This document shows, one piece after another, positions 8,713 through 17,894 of a DNA stretch of 64,000 nt. Source of the stretch: LMUY01 sp965276785 (lineage in GTDB: Bacteria; Pseudomonadota; Alphaproteobacteria; Acetobacterales; Acetobacteraceae); the NCBI GenBank assembly GCA_965276785.1, contig OZ255629.1:3844001-3908000 (forward strand). The letters are read 5' to 3'. The position numbers were made by a program, and so were the translations under genes. Below the pieces are notes generated by a model. The model made no database searches and was not told the DNA's origin. It saw only the letters and a list, made by a program, of their open reading frames with translations. Each line of letters starts with the position of its first letter. Position 1 is the stretch's first letter.

Positions 8713-10661
8713 GGCCGCCCAACCCGGTTGGCGCTCCGCCCGGCTGCTTTCACCCCCACCGCGTCCACGGCGGTGCGGACGATGTCGCGGGCGGTGAGGC
8801 CGGCCTCGGCGAGTTGGCGCGGTTGGGTGTCGTGCTCGATGAAGCGGTCGGGCAGCACCATGGGGCGGATCGCCAGGCCGCCATCCAGCAGGCCGGACCA
8901 GGCCAGATGCTGCATCACCGCCGCACCAAACCCGCCCACCGCGCCGTCCTCGATGGTGATCAGCACGGCATGTTCACGCGCCAGCCGCTCGACCAAGGCC
9001 GTGTCCAGCGGCTTGGCAAAGCGCGCATCCGCAACCGCAGTGGGCAAGCCGCGGGCCGCCAGCTCGTCGGCCGCCAGCAGCGCATCGGCCAGGCGCGGGC
9101 CCAGGCTCAAGATCGCCACCGGACCCTGCGCCTCCCGCACCATGCGCCCACGCCCGATCGGCATCGGCGTGCCGCGCGAAGGCAACGCCAGCCCGGTGCC
9201 GTCTCCGCGCGGGTAGCGCACCGCCGAGGGACCGGCGCCATACGCCGCCTGGGTTGCCACCATATGCACCAGCTCCACCTCGTCCGCCGGGGCCATCAGC
9301 ACCAGGCCGGGCAGGCAGCCGAGATAGGCCAGGTCAAAACTGCCGGCATGCGTGGCACCATCCGCCCCCACCAGCCCCGCCCGGTCCATCCCGAACCGCA
9401 CCGGCAGGCCCTGGATCGCCACGTCATGCACCACCTGATCGTAGGCGCGTTGCATGAACGTGGAGTAAACGGCGCAGAACGGCACCATCCCCTCCGCCGC
9501 CAGCCCGGCGGCAAACGTCACCGCGTGCTGCTCGGCGATGCCCACGTCAAAACACCGGTCCGGGAAGCGCTTGGCGAACCGGTCCAGCCCGGTGCCGGAC
9601 GGCATCGCCGCGGTGATCGCCACCACGCGCGGGTCGGCGTCGGCCTCGGCGATTAACGCTTCGGCAAACACTTTGGTGTACGATGGCGGGCCAGGAGGGG
9701 CCTTCACCTGCTCGCCCGTCACCACGTTGAAGCGGCTCACCGCGTGCAGCTTGTCCGCACTCGCCTCGGCCGGGGGGTAGCCGCGGCCTTTCTGGGTGAT
9801 GGCGTGGATCAGGATGGGGCCGCTCTCGTCGGCGTCGCGCACGTTGCGCAGCACGGGGAGCAGGTGGTCCATGTTGTGGCCGTCGATCGGGCCCAGGTAG
9901 TAGAAGCCCAGTTCCTCGAACAGGGTGCCGCCAGTCAGGATGCCGCGGGCGTATTCCTCGGCGCGCTTGGCGGTTTTGGCCATGCCGGAGGGGAAGCGCT
10001 TGGCCATGCGGGAGGCCAGGTCGCGCAGGTTGAGGTAGGAGTTGGAGGACAGCAGGCGGGACAGGTAGGCGCTCATCGCGCCCACCGGCGGGGCGATGGA
10101 CATGTCGTTGTCGTTCAGCACCACCACCAGGCGGGCGCGCATGGCGCCGGCGTTGTTCATGGCTTCGTAGGCCATGCCGGCGCTCATCGCCCCGTCGCCG
10201 ATCACCGCGATCACGTTGCGCGGCGTGCCTTGAAGCCCGGCGGCCACCGCCATGCCGAGCCCGGCCGAGATGGAGGTGGAGGAGTGTGCCGCGCCGAACG
10301 GGTCGTAGTCGCTCTCGGAGCGGCGAGTGAACCCGGACAGGCCGCCGCCCTGGCGCAGAGTGCGGATGCGGTCGCGCCGGCCGGTGAGGATCTTGTGCGG
10401 GTAGCACTGATGGCCGACGTCCCAGATCAGCCGGTCATGCGGCGTGTCGAACACGGCGTGCAGCGCCACGGTAAGTTCCACCACCCCGAGGCTGGCCCCC
10501 AGGTGGCCGCCCGTGGTGCTGACCGCGTCGATGGTTTCCGCCCGCAACTCGTCGGCCAGTTGGCGCAACTGCTCGGCCGAGAAATTCCGCAGGTCCGCCG
10601 GCAGGCGCACACGGTCCAGCAACGGCGTCGCCGGGCGCGGCGGCAGCAGGGGGGCGGTCAT
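8709..10661 (-). CDS. dxs: 1-deoxy-D-xylulose-5-phosphate synthase
   Basis: 650-residue thiamine-diphosphate enzyme condensing pyruvate with glyceraldehyde 3-phosphate, the first step of the MEP isoprenoid pathway. Visible motifs are LIWDVGHQCYPHKILTGR, AAHSSTSISAGLGMA and the ThDP/Mg site GDGAMSAGMAYEAMNNAG (about 155-170). The transketolase pyrimidine domain (FDVGIAEQHAVTFAAGLA) and C-terminal domain follow. The length is normal. It sits 2 bp after ispA and overlaps hpnM, coupling precursor supply to hopanoid modification. Many alphaproteobacteria keep an additional dxs elsewhere; that cannot be judged here. Confidence 0.97.
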   Translation of the reverse strand: MTAPLLPPRPATPLLDRVRLPADLRNFSAEQLRQLADELRAETIDAVSTTGGHLGASLGVVELTVALHAVFDTPHDRLIWDVGHQCYPHKILTGRRDRIRTLRQGGGLSGFTRRSESDYDPFGAAHSSTSISAGLGMAVAAGLQGTPRNVIAVIGDGAMSAGMAYEAMNNAGAMRARLVVVLNDNDMSIAPPVGAMSAYLSRLLSSNSYLNLRDLASRMAKRFPSGMAKTAKRAEEYARGILTGGTLFEELGFYYLGPIDGHNMDHLLPVLRNVRDADESGPILIHAITQKGRGYPPAEASADKLHAVSRFNVVTGEQVKAPPGPPSYTKVFAEALIAEADADPRVVAITAAMPSGTGLDRFAKRFPDRCFDVGIAEQHAVTFAAGLAAEGMVPFCAVYSTFMQRAYDQVVHDVAIQGLPVRFGMDRAGLVGADGATHAGSFDLAYLGCLPGLVLMAPADEVELVHMVATQAAYGAGPSAVRYPRGDGTGLALPSRGTPMPIGRGRMVREAQGPVAILSLGPRLADALLAADELAARGLPTAVADARFAKPLDTALVERLAREHAVLITIEDGAVGGFGAAVMQHLAWSGLLDGGLAIRPMVLPDRFIEHDTQPRQLAEAGLTARDIVRTAVDAVGVKAAGRSANRVGRP

Positions 10662-10663
10662 GC

Positions 10664-11581
10664 TTAATGGCCTCGCGTAACGACGTAGCTTGCCAGATCC
10701 TGCAGCCGCCGCGCGGCCGGGCCGAATACCGCCACATGGGCTGCGGCACGCTCGCTCAAAACCCTGGCTTGCGCTGCCGCCCGCTCATACCCAAGGAGTG
10801 AAACCAGCGTTGCCTTGCCGGCGGCTGCGTCCTTGCCGGCGGTCTTGCCAATCGTCGAGCTATCTCCCACGGCGTCGAGCAAATCGTCGGTAATCTGAAA
10901 CGCGCTGCCGACATCCCGCCCGTAGGCCGCGATCCGTTGCCGGTCGGCTCGGGAGCAACGACCAAGAATGGCACCCGCCTCCGCGCTGTATTGGATCAAA
11001 CATCCGGTCTTGAGCCCCTGCATCTCGGTGATCTCAGCCGCGTCGAGTTGAGAGCCTGGTGCCTGCATATCGATCATCTGGCCGCCCGCCATGCCATTTG
11101 CACCGCTGGCGAGCGCTAAGGCCGCGATCAATTCACACCGCGCTAACGGATCTGGGTGGGTTGCCGGCTCGGCCAACAGTTCGAAGGCGCGGGTTTGCAG
11201 CGCGTCCCCCGTCAAAATCGCGGTAGCCTCGTCGAACTTCCGATGCGTGCTCGGCTGGCCACGGCGCAGGTCGTCATTGTCCATCGCGGGTAAGTCGTCG
11301 TGCACCAGGGAATACGCATGCATCATTTCTACCGAAGCCGCCGCCCGGCGGGAGAAGCTCTGCGGCACATCGAACAGAGATGCAGCTTCGAGCACCAAAA
11401 AGGCGCGCAACCGTTTACCGCCATTCAGGCAGGCATATCGCATCGCATCAAACAAACGTCCCTGGCCGCCGCCTGGTTCCCCTAACAACTCATCCAGGGC
11501 CCGCTCAGTCGTGCTCGCTGCTTTAGCAATGGCGTCGGTGAGTGTGTCCGCAGACGTGTGATGTAGATAATCAATCGACAT
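10664..11581 (-). CDS. ispA: farnesyl diphosphate synthase (short-chain polyprenyl synthetase)
   Basis: 305 residues of the all-helical prenyl synthase fold. The first aspartate-rich motif is VHDDLPAMDND (Asp95, Asp96, Asp101), whose two extra residues mark bacterial farnesyl diphosphate synthases. The second is ITDDLLDAVGD (Asp232-233). FLNGGKR-type substrate contacts appear as CLNGGKRLRA. It makes C15 diphosphate, the precursor of squalene and hopanoids. It is first in the ispA-dxs-hpnMIJK run, with about 200 bp upstream available for a promoter. Confidence 0.95.
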   Translation of the reverse strand: MSIDYLHHTSADTLTDAIAKAASTTERALDELLGEPGGGQGRLFDAMRYACLNGGKRLRAFLVLEAASLFDVPQSFSRRAAASVEMMHAYSLVHDDLPAMDNDDLRRGQPSTHRKFDEATAILTGDALQTRAFELLAEPATHPDPLARCELIAALALASGANGMAGGQMIDMQAPGSQLDAAEITEMQGLKTGCLIQYSAEAGAILGRCSRADRQRIAAYGRDVGSAFQITDDLLDAVGDSSTIGKTAGKDAAAGKATLVSLLGYERAAAQARVLSERAAAHVAVFGPAARRLQDLASYVVTRGH

Positions 11582-11787
11582 GACAAATGCTGGACACTAA
11601 GGAACTCCTCCCGGACACGCCTTGGCCAACGCCCCTGGAGGCGGGGCAGAACGGCCAATTTACGTTCAACAAACACCTCGCATAGTGTCGGCGCAAGATG
11701 GGTGAACATTCGCCCGCTAAACTGCGGCTTTTGTGCAACGTTTGAGCAAAGTGTTTGATGCAATGCAGACACGCTGACCCTGGTCGG
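11582..11787. promoter_or_regulatory. non-coding gap upstream of ispA
   Basis: About 200 bp without a convincing gene, between the small ORF (11788-12012) and ispA. It is the natural place for the promoter of the ispA-dxs-hpn run. I could not pick out a reliable -35/-10 pair or a terminator hairpin, so the assignment rests on position only. Confidence 0.3.
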
Positions 11788-12012
11788 CTAGCCGCCGCGC
11801 GGCCGGATCAGCGCGTCCAACAGGCAACCCGAAGCAAATGCCGCCGCCAACGCCGGCAACGGCCGCGCTCGCGCCTGGACAGCGAAGCCTTCAAGCTGCG
11901 TTTCAACCAGAGCAGCGATGTTAACCAGGAATGGAACTACCTTCAAATCGAAGACCAGCTTGGATGCGGAGGGCGGCGGCGGCTCCTGCAGCAAATAGCT
12001 CCGATTGACCAT
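11788..12012 (-). CDS. small hypothetical protein with a very strong ribosome binding site
   Basis: 74 residues beginning MVNRSYLLQE. The ATG is preceded by GAAGGAAGGAG at 8-nt spacing, one of the strongest Shine-Dalgarno sequences in the window, which is the main reason to accept the gene. The protein has a proline run (QEPPPPSASK), a mostly hydrophobic middle (VVPFLVNIAALVETQLEGF) and a second hydrophobic stretch near the C-terminus (PALAAAFASGCLLDALI). It could therefore be membrane-associated. I recognise no family. It lies 75 bp after tspO on the same strand. Confidence 0.6.
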   Translation of the reverse strand: MVNRSYLLQEPPPPSASKLVFDLKVVPFLVNIAALVETQLEGFAVQARARPLPALAAAFASGCLLDALIRPRGG

Positions 12013-12087
12013 TGTAGACGCTCCTTCCTTCAATCCACTGCTAACATCACGCCCCTCGCCCCGGATGCATGACGACCGCGGGGCCGC

Positions 12088-12564
12088 TCAGCTCACAACC
12101 CGGTTTAGCTGCCAAATCGAGAGGTTCAGCACGCCGGCAAAGGTCACCCAAACCAGATAGGGCAGCAGCAACTCGGCCGCCAGCAGGCTCACCGGCGCGA
12201 ACGTGGCCACTGTCGCCACGATGGAGAGCCAAAGCAGCACCAACTCGGCAAACGCCAGATCGATGCGATGCAAGCCGAAAAACAAGCCCGACCAAGCGGC
12301 GTTGAACACCAGCTGGGCGCCATACACCGCCAACGCGGTCGCGGCCCCCGCAAAGCCCGCCGTCTTCCACACCAGCCAGCCCGAGACCGCGATGCAGCCA
12401 TAGAGCACTGTCCAAGCCACCGGGAACAGCCAGTTGGGCGGCCGCCACCAGGGTTTCGCCAGCGTCTCATACCACTGGCCGGGCTTGAACACGGCGCCGG
12501 AACTCGCCGCCGCCACGCAGGCGATGAGGAAGCCAGCCAAGCCAAGCGCATTCTGCGTCGTCAT
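12088..12564 (-). CDS. tspO: TspO/MBR family protein (tryptophan-rich sensory protein)
   Basis: 158-residue five-helix membrane protein of the TspO/peripheral benzodiazepine receptor family. Diagnostic stretches are YETLAKPWWRPPNWLFPVAWT and FNAAWSGLFFGL. Family members bind porphyrins and cholesterol-like ligands and modulate tetrapyrrole and stress responses. The ATG at MTTQNALGL is chosen; an open frame extends 27 codons upstream but has no membrane character. It diverges from atzF with 89 bp between the two starts. Its position upstream of isoprenoid and hopanoid genes is suggestive but unproven. Confidence 0.92.
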   Translation of the reverse strand: MTTQNALGLAGFLIACVAAASSGAVFKPGQWYETLAKPWWRPPNWLFPVAWTVLYGCIAVSGWLVWKTAGFAGAATALAVYGAQLVFNAAWSGLFFGLHRIDLAFAELVLLWLSIVATVATFAPVSLLAAELLLPYLVWVTFAGVLNLSIWQLNRVVS

Positions 12565-12653
12565 GGGCGACAAGTAGGGTCGCCGGGCCGGGGAGTCGAG
12601 GCGGTAGAGCGTGAACAAGTTGCAAGATCGAAGCGGAATGAGCAAACTTGCCT

Positions 12654-14558
12654 ATGCACCCGGTTCCCTCCGAAAGCCCGGTCGCCGCCATGCAAGCCGC
12701 GCTGGCAGCCGACCGTCGGGTGGCGGATCCCGCCCTGTGGATCACCCGGGTTGCGGATGAGGCGGTGCTGACCCGGGCGGCGGTCCTGGAGGCGGAAGGA
12801 CCGCAGGCGCGGCCGCTCTGGGGCGTGCCGGTGGCGGTGAAAGATAACATCGATGTCGCGGGCCTTCCAACCACCGCTGCCTGCCCCGGCTTTAGCTACC
12901 TGCCCGAGCGCCATGCCCCGGCGGTGCAGCGCCTGCTGGACGCGGGAGCCGTGGTGCTGGGCAAGACCAACCTGGACCAGTTCGCCACTGGGCTCGTTGG
13001 CGTCCGCAGCCCCTATGGCGTGCCGCGCAACGTGTTTGATCCGGCGCGCGTGCCGGGCGGTTCCTCCTCCGGCTCGGCCTGCGCGGTGGCGGCCGGGATC
13101 GTGCCTTTGGCGCTCGGCACCGACACGGCCGGGTCGGGCCGGGTGCCCGCGATGTTCGGCAACGTGGTGGGGTTGAAGCCCACGGTGGGCAGCATTTCGG
13201 CTCGGGGCATGGTGCCCGCTTGCCGGTCCATCGACACCATCTCCCTGTTTGCCCGCAGCGTGGACGAGGCGCTGACCGCTGCCCGGGTCATCGCGGGGTG
13301 GGACGAGGCCGACCCGTATTCGCGCGCCGCGCCCTACCCGTATCTACGCCGGGCCGCGGAGGCGCCGGTTCGCCTCGCCTATGTGGACGCTGCTGTTTGC
13401 ACGGGCGAGCAGGGGCGATTGTATTGCGCCACCGCCGAGGCGCTCGGAGCGGAGCGGGTGGATATCGCCCCGCTCTTGGCGGTGGCCCGGCTCCTGTATG
13501 AGGGTCCCTGGGTCGCGGAGCGCACCTCCGCGTTGCGCGGCCTGCTTGAAACGCCCGACCTGCTGCATCCGGTGACCCGCGCGATCCTGCAGGAAGGGCT
13601 GTCGCGCCGCACGGCTGATGCGTTCGATGCGTTTCACCAGCTCGCCATGGCGCGGCGGTTCGCGGCCGGGTTGTTCGCCCGGTTCGGTGCTCTGCTGCTC
13701 CCCACCGCCCCGGACACGCCAAGCCTGGCCGAACTCGCGGCCGACCCAATCGGCCCCAACAGCCGGCTCGGCACCTGGACCAACTTCGTGAACCTCTGCG
13801 ACCTGGCCGCCTGGGCGGTGCCTGCCGGCCTCGGCGAAGATGGATTGCCGGCCGGGGTGACGATCGTGGGACCGGCTTGGTCCGAGGGCCGGCTGGCGGC
13901 GCTGGCCGACCGGGTGCACCGCGCGGCAGTGAGCACGGTAGGCGCCACGAGGCAGCCCTTGCCCGCCCCCTTGCCCCCGGACCCGGTGGCCGCGGATGAG
14001 GCCGCGTTGTTCTGCCTGGGCGGCCACATGGCGGGGTTACCGCTGAACGGCCAGTTGACCGCGCTTGGCGGCCGCTTCGTCGCGGCGGCGCACACACGGC
14101 CCGGCTACCGGCTTTACGCCCTCGGCAGCCGTCCCGGCCTGGTGGCGCAACCTGGCGGGGCGGCGATTGCGGGAGAGGTTTGGGTCCTCCCCACGGCCGC
14201 AATCGGCGCGCTTTTGGCCCAAGTCCCACCACCGCTGGGCTTTGGCACGGTGCAGCTCGAGACCGGCCCCTGTCTGGGCTTCCTGGCGGAAACCGCTGGC
14301 GTGATCGGCGCGCGCGACATCACTCGGTATGGCGGCTGGCGTGCCTACCTGGCCGACCCGGACGCACCCGACCCGGCGCCAGCCGACGCGGTGGAGGACT
14401 GGGTGACGAGTGGTGCCGCCTTGCTGAGTCTGCCGCTGGAGCCGGGCTGGCGGGGTGAGATCGCGACCAACCTGCGCGCCATCATGCGCCAGGCGGCGAC
14501 CTTTACTGAACAGCCCCTGCCCGACGAGCTGGATCCAGCACCGGTGTTCCGGCCGTGA
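12654..14558 (+). CDS. atzF: allophanate hydrolase (AtzF type)
   Basis: About 634 residues. The N-terminal amidase-signature domain has the catalytic lysine in PVAVKDNIDV (about residue 63) and the Ser-cisSer motif in VPGGSSSGSA (about 135-141). The separate C-terminal domain begins near EAALFCLGGHMAGLPLNGQL, the arrangement of AtzF allophanate hydrolases, which split allophanate to ammonia and CO2. A TTG two codons upstream is an alternative start. Its stop overlaps the GTG of atzE as GTGA. It is the first gene of a four-gene operon for small nitrogen compounds. Confidence 0.93.
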   Translation: MHPVPSESPVAAMQAALAADRRVADPALWITRVADEAVLTRAAVLEAEGPQARPLWGVPVAVKDNIDVAGLPTTAACPGFSYLPERHAPAVQRLLDAGAVVLGKTNLDQFATGLVGVRSPYGVPRNVFDPARVPGGSSSGSACAVAAGIVPLALGTDTAGSGRVPAMFGNVVGLKPTVGSISARGMVPACRSIDTISLFARSVDEALTAARVIAGWDEADPYSRAAPYPYLRRAAEAPVRLAYVDAAVCTGEQGRLYCATAEALGAERVDIAPLLAVARLLYEGPWVAERTSALRGLLETPDLLHPVTRAILQEGLSRRTADAFDAFHQLAMARRFAAGLFARFGALLLPTAPDTPSLAELAADPIGPNSRLGTWTNFVNLCDLAAWAVPAGLGEDGLPAGVTIVGPAWSEGRLAALADRVHRAAVSTVGATRQPLPAPLPPDPVAADEAALFCLGGHMAGLPLNGQLTALGGRFVAAAHTRPGYRLYALGSRPGLVAQPGGAAIAGEVWVLPTAAIGALLAQVPPPLGFGTVQLETGPCLGFLAETAGVIGARDITRYGGWRAYLADPDAPDPAPADAVEDWVTSGAALLSLPLEPGWRGEIATNLRAIMRQAATFTEQPLPDELDPAPVFRP

Positions 14559-15919
14559 CTTGGCCGACTGCCGCCAGCATCGCAGCCGAGGTGGACGCGG
14601 GCCGGCTGACCGCGGCCGCCGCCGTGGAGGAAGCGCTGGATCGCATCGCCCGCTACAATGGAGCGCTCGGCGCTTTCACCGATGTCGTGGCAGAGCGCGC
14701 CCGTGCCCGCGCCGCTGCGGGTCCGGCTGGGCCCTTGGCCGGGGTGCCGTTCGCGGTCAAGAACCTGTTCGACGTGGCCGGGCTGCCGACGCGCGCCGGG
14801 TCGGCCATCAACCGCACCCACCCGCCCGCGACCGCCGACGCAACGCTGGTGACCCGCTTGGAGGCAGCCGGCGCTATCCTGGTGGGTGCGCTCAACATGG
14901 GCGAATACGCCTACGACTTCACCGGCGAGAACTGGCACGACGGCCCGTCGCGCAACCCGCATGACCTGGCGCGCATGTCGGGCGGCTCGTCCGGCGGCTC
15001 TGGCGCGGCGGTGGCAGGCGGGCTGGTGCCGCTGGCGCTGGGGTCGGACACCAACGGCTCCATCCGGGTGCCGGCGTCGCTGTGCGGCGTGTGGGGATTG
15101 AAGCCCACCTTCGGCCGGCTGACCCGGCACGGCACGTTCCCGTTCGTCGCATCGCTGGACCATCTCGGCCCGCTCGCACGCTCCGTGACGGATTTGGCCC
15201 TGAGCTATGACGCGATGCAGGGCCCCGACGCGCTCGACCCGGCCTGCGCCGATCGTCCGGCCGAGCCGGTGCTGCCGGTGCTGCAGGATGGTGCGGCCGG
15301 GCTGCGGATCGCGGTGGCGAGCGGCTTCTTTCAGGAGGTGGCGCTGCCCGAGGCGCTGGCGGCGCTCCAGGTTGTGGCGAGCGCGCTTGGCGCCACGCGA
15401 GAGGTCGAACTCCCCGGCGCGGCCCAGGCGCGGGCGGCCGCGTATGTGATGACCGCCTCCGAGGGGTCGGCGTTGCATCTGGACCGCTTGCGCAACCAGC
15501 CGCAGGACTTCGACCCGGCGGTGCGCGACCGGTTGCTCGCCGGTGCGTTGATCCCGGCGGCGCTGGTGATGCAGGCGCATAAGTTCCGCCGCCGCTTTTA
15601 TGGCGACATGCTGCGCGTGTTCGAGCAGGTGGACGTGATCCTGGCGCCCGCGACGCCGGGCAGCGCGCCGTTGCTGGGGCAGCAGAGTTTCGAGTCGGGC
15701 GGAGTGTGCCTACCGGTGCGGGCGAATTATGGCCTCTATACCCAGCCGATCAGCTTCGCCGGCCTGCCGGTGGTGGCAGCGCCGGTGTTCGGAGCGGCGT
15801 TGCCGGTGGGGGTGCAAGTGATCGCGGCGCCCTGGCGGGAGGACGTGGCGCTGCGTGTTGCCCGTGTGCTGGAGCAAGAGGGCGTCTGTGTGGCACGGCC
15901 GCCGGAAGGATGGGATTGA
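14555..15919 (+). CDS. atzE: AtzE-family amidase (1-carboxybiuret/oxalurate-type amidohydrolase)
   Basis: 454-residue amidase-signature enzyme with the Lys-Ser-Ser triad visible: Lys69 in PFAVKNLFDVAG and the serines in MSGGSSGGSG (about 142-149). The sequence matches the AtzE/HpxY subgroup, which deaminates 1-carboxybiuret in cyanurate catabolism or takes part in oxalurate breakdown. The gene starts with GTG overlapping atzF and is followed directly by hpxZ. AtzE enzymes normally pair with the small AtzG/HpxX subunit, which is not encoded between atzF and atzE here. Confidence 0.9.
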   Translation: MTWPTAASIAAEVDAGRLTAAAAVEEALDRIARYNGALGAFTDVVAERARARAAAGPAGPLAGVPFAVKNLFDVAGLPTRAGSAINRTHPPATADATLVTRLEAAGAILVGALNMGEYAYDFTGENWHDGPSRNPHDLARMSGGSSGGSGAAVAGGLVPLALGSDTNGSIRVPASLCGVWGLKPTFGRLTRHGTFPFVASLDHLGPLARSVTDLALSYDAMQGPDALDPACADRPAEPVLPVLQDGAAGLRIAVASGFFQEVALPEALAALQVVASALGATREVELPGAAQARAAAYVMTASEGSALHLDRLRNQPQDFDPAVRDRLLAGALIPAALVMQAHKFRRRFYGDMLRVFEQVDVILAPATPGSAPLLGQQSFESGGVCLPVRANYGLYTQPISFAGLPVVAAPVFGAALPVGVQVIAAPWREDVALRVARVLEQEGVCVARPPEGWD

Positions 15920-16306
15920 ATGGAGATCAACCGGCCGGAGATTGTGGCGGAGGTATCGGCGGCGTTCGCCCGCTACGAGGCGGCGCTCATCAGCAATGAC
16001 GTCGCCATGCTGCGCGCTTTGTTCTGGGACAGCGCGGAGGTGATCCGCTACGGCTTGGCGGAGAACCTGTATGGCGCTGCCGAGATCGCCGCCTTCCGCG
16101 CCGCGCGTCCGTCGGTTGGGCTGATGCGCAGCCTGTCGCGGACGGTGATTACTACCTTCGGACGGGATTTTGCCACCGCCTCCACGCTGTTCCGTCGCGA
16201 GACGATGCCGGGCAAGCTCGGGCGGCAGATGCAGAGTTGGGCGCGGTTGTCGGAGGGGTGGCGCGTGGTGGCCGCGCATGTGAGCCTGGTTGCGGAGGCG
16301 GGCTGA
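15920..16306 (+). CDS. hpxZ: HpxZ-like SnoaL-fold protein (oxalurate catabolism)
   Basis: 128 residues of the DUF3225/HpxZ family, a SnoaL-like cone fold. The conserved core reads FARYEAALISNDVAMLRALF followed by SAEVIRYGLAENLYG. In Klebsiella hpxZ belongs to the purine/oxalurate operon, but its catalytic role is not settled. Its ATG begins immediately after the atzE stop (TGAATG), supporting tight co-expression. The pairing with atzE is the usual context for this family. Confidence 0.88.
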   Translation: MEINRPEIVAEVSAAFARYEAALISNDVAMLRALFWDSAEVIRYGLAENLYGAAEIAAFRAARPSVGLMRSLSRTVITTFGRDFATASTLFRRETMPGKLGRQMQSWARLSEGWRVVAAHVSLVAEAG

Positions 16307-16310
16307 TTGA

Positions 16311-17072
16311 ATGGTGCTTATGGTTCGTCACGCCATGTCCGCCACGGGCGCAAACTTGTATTGGCCGGGCGAAGGCCGGCCCCGAGGCGGTGTGGTTTGC
16401 CTCCATGGCAGCGAAGGCGGGTCAGCCGGCTGGAACGACCTCAACGGTGCATTGTTTGCGGCCAACGGATTCGTGGCCCTTGTGCACGACTATACGCCGA
16501 ACGCCCGGTGGCTGACCCATCCCGACATTGATAGCGCGCCGCTAGACCCGACCGAGGCAGCGCTCCGCGAGCTACGGCGGGAGCTTGATACCATCGGCTG
16601 CGGCGTGGGCCTTTTTGGTGTGTCGCGCGGCGCCGAGCACGCGCTGCTGTTGGCGCAATTGTTGGCGGAGGACGGCAGCGGCGCTGCGCCTGATGCCGTG
16701 GCAGTGCACGCCCCCCCTGACGAGACCTGGCCGGCTTTCATCGTCGCGGATTTCCAGACCGGCACTTCATGGGCCGGAAACGTCGAACGGCCTGCCTGGT
16801 CCTGGCGCGGCCGCCATGAGCGGACCTTGCCCGGATTGCCGCTCAGTCGAGTGCGCTGTCCGGTGTTCATTGCCCAAGGTGCACAGGATAGCGTTTGGGA
16901 TGCGTCGATGGCGCGGCGGCTGGTAGCGCGGATGAGCGGGTCGGGGCGACCGCCCGAGGCGCACTTTTTCGCCGGAGAAGACCACATCTTCCGGCCCGAG
17001 GCCCGCAATCGCGAGTGGGAGTTAATGCTGGATTTCTTCGCCCGGCACCTCGGCGTGCGCGGGGCGGCGTAG
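16311..17072 (+). CDS. alpha/beta hydrolase (dienelactone hydrolase-like)
   Basis: 253 residues with an alpha/beta-hydrolase core. VVCLHGSEGGSAGW forms the oxyanion loop and LFGVSRGAEHAL holds the nucleophile serine in GVSRG. The acid is in IAQGAQDSVWD and the histidine in GEDHIFRPE. It resembles the acyl-CoA thioesterase/BAAT C-terminal and dienelactone hydrolase groups; the substrate is unknown. It begins 4 bp after hpxZ and is probably the last gene of the atzF operon. Confidence 0.8.
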   Translation: MVLMVRHAMSATGANLYWPGEGRPRGGVVCLHGSEGGSAGWNDLNGALFAANGFVALVHDYTPNARWLTHPDIDSAPLDPTEAALRELRRELDTIGCGVGLFGVSRGAEHALLLAQLLAEDGSGAAPDAVAVHAPPDETWPAFIVADFQTGTSWAGNVERPAWSWRGRHERTLPGLPLSRVRCPVFIAQGAQDSVWDASMARRLVARMSGSGRPPEAHFFAGEDHIFRPEARNREWELMLDFFARHLGVRGAA

Positions 17073-17156
17073 CGTCTGTGTCGGGATGGGATCTTCCAAC
17101 CGCCACACGTTGCCTCAAGATGACGTCTTGGATGCGATTGACCGGTTAGACTAATG

Positions 17157-17789
17157 CTACCCTGAGCCGATCAAAGCCGTGTAGAGCCGGAGATTCAGGT
17201 CGGCGACAGTCTCGATGCTGTCCCGGTAGCCGCTCTCGATCCAGGCCTGGACGATATGCAGGCCGCCGCCAACGACCCCCCGCAGGAGAAGCGGCGTGGA
17301 CAGGCCACCGAAGTTCGGATCGGTTTGCAGAAACTCCTTCAGAAGCGCTCCGAATTCGCTGAGGCTCGCCGAGACGAGCGCCTCCGTCGCGGGACTCACG
17401 CTCGCGATCTCGATGAGAAACACACGTGCTGACGCGGGATTGTGCCGAAGATGGTCGAGGTAGACGAGCAACGCGGCGCGAGCCCGGCCGAGCGCCGTCG
17501 GCTGGGCCTCGCGAGCGGCATCACGCATTCTGTCGAGCAGATCGTTCGTTACGGTGCGGAAGCATTGCTGGAGCAGGTCTTCGCTGTTGGCGAAGGACTC
17601 ATAAAAATACCTCTCCGTGAGGTCGGCGGCCTTGCAGACGGCCTTCACCGACGTGGATCGATAGCCCATCTCACCGTACAGCTTGATGGCGGCCGTCACG
17701 ATCCGCTCGCGCCTGGCGGCCTGACGTTCGTCAGCTGTCTTGGCGCCCCATTTTCTCTGCCTTTGCGAGCCTTGTTCCAGCACGTCCAC
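17157..17789 (-). CDS. TetR/AcrR family transcriptional regulator
   Basis: 210 residues with an N-terminal three-helix DNA-binding domain: ERIVTAAIKLYGEMGYRSTSVKAVCKAADLTERYFYESF at about residues 28-66. The GY-x-x-TSV and YFYESF pattern is typical of TetR. The remainder is an all-helical ligand-binding and dimerisation domain. It is transcribed away from the PQQ-propeller gene; a perfect palindrome 82 bp upstream of its start is the likely operator for both directions. The ligand is unknown. Confidence 0.92.
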   Translation of the reverse strand: MDVLEQGSQRQRKWGAKTADERQAARRERIVTAAIKLYGEMGYRSTSVKAVCKAADLTERYFYESFANSEDLLQQCFRTVTNDLLDRMRDAAREAQPTALGRARAALLVYLDHLRHNPASARVFLIEIASVSPATEALVSASLSEFGALLKEFLQTDPNFGGLSTPLLLRGVVGGGLHIVQAWIESGYRDSIETVADLNLRLYTALIGSG

Positions 17790-17870
17790 ACTGCCTGATC
17801 GCCGTCGTCAGCCGACAGCCTGTAGGACGCCTGATTCTGGGCAGCAAGCAGCAGCCATTTTTGCGCTTGC

Positions 17871-17894
17871 AACTGACACGGTGCCATGTCAGTT
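17871..17894. promoter_or_regulatory. palindromic operator, probably for the TetR regulator
   Basis: A perfect inverted repeat with 8-bp arms, AACTGACA and TGTCAGTT, separated by 8 bp. It lies in the 324-bp gap between the tetR-like gene and the divergent PQQ-propeller gene. Length and geometry fit a TetR dimer site. The rest of the gap is notably AT-rich from about 17995 to 18075 and includes TATAGAT, a possible -10 element for the propeller gene. Confidence 0.65.
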
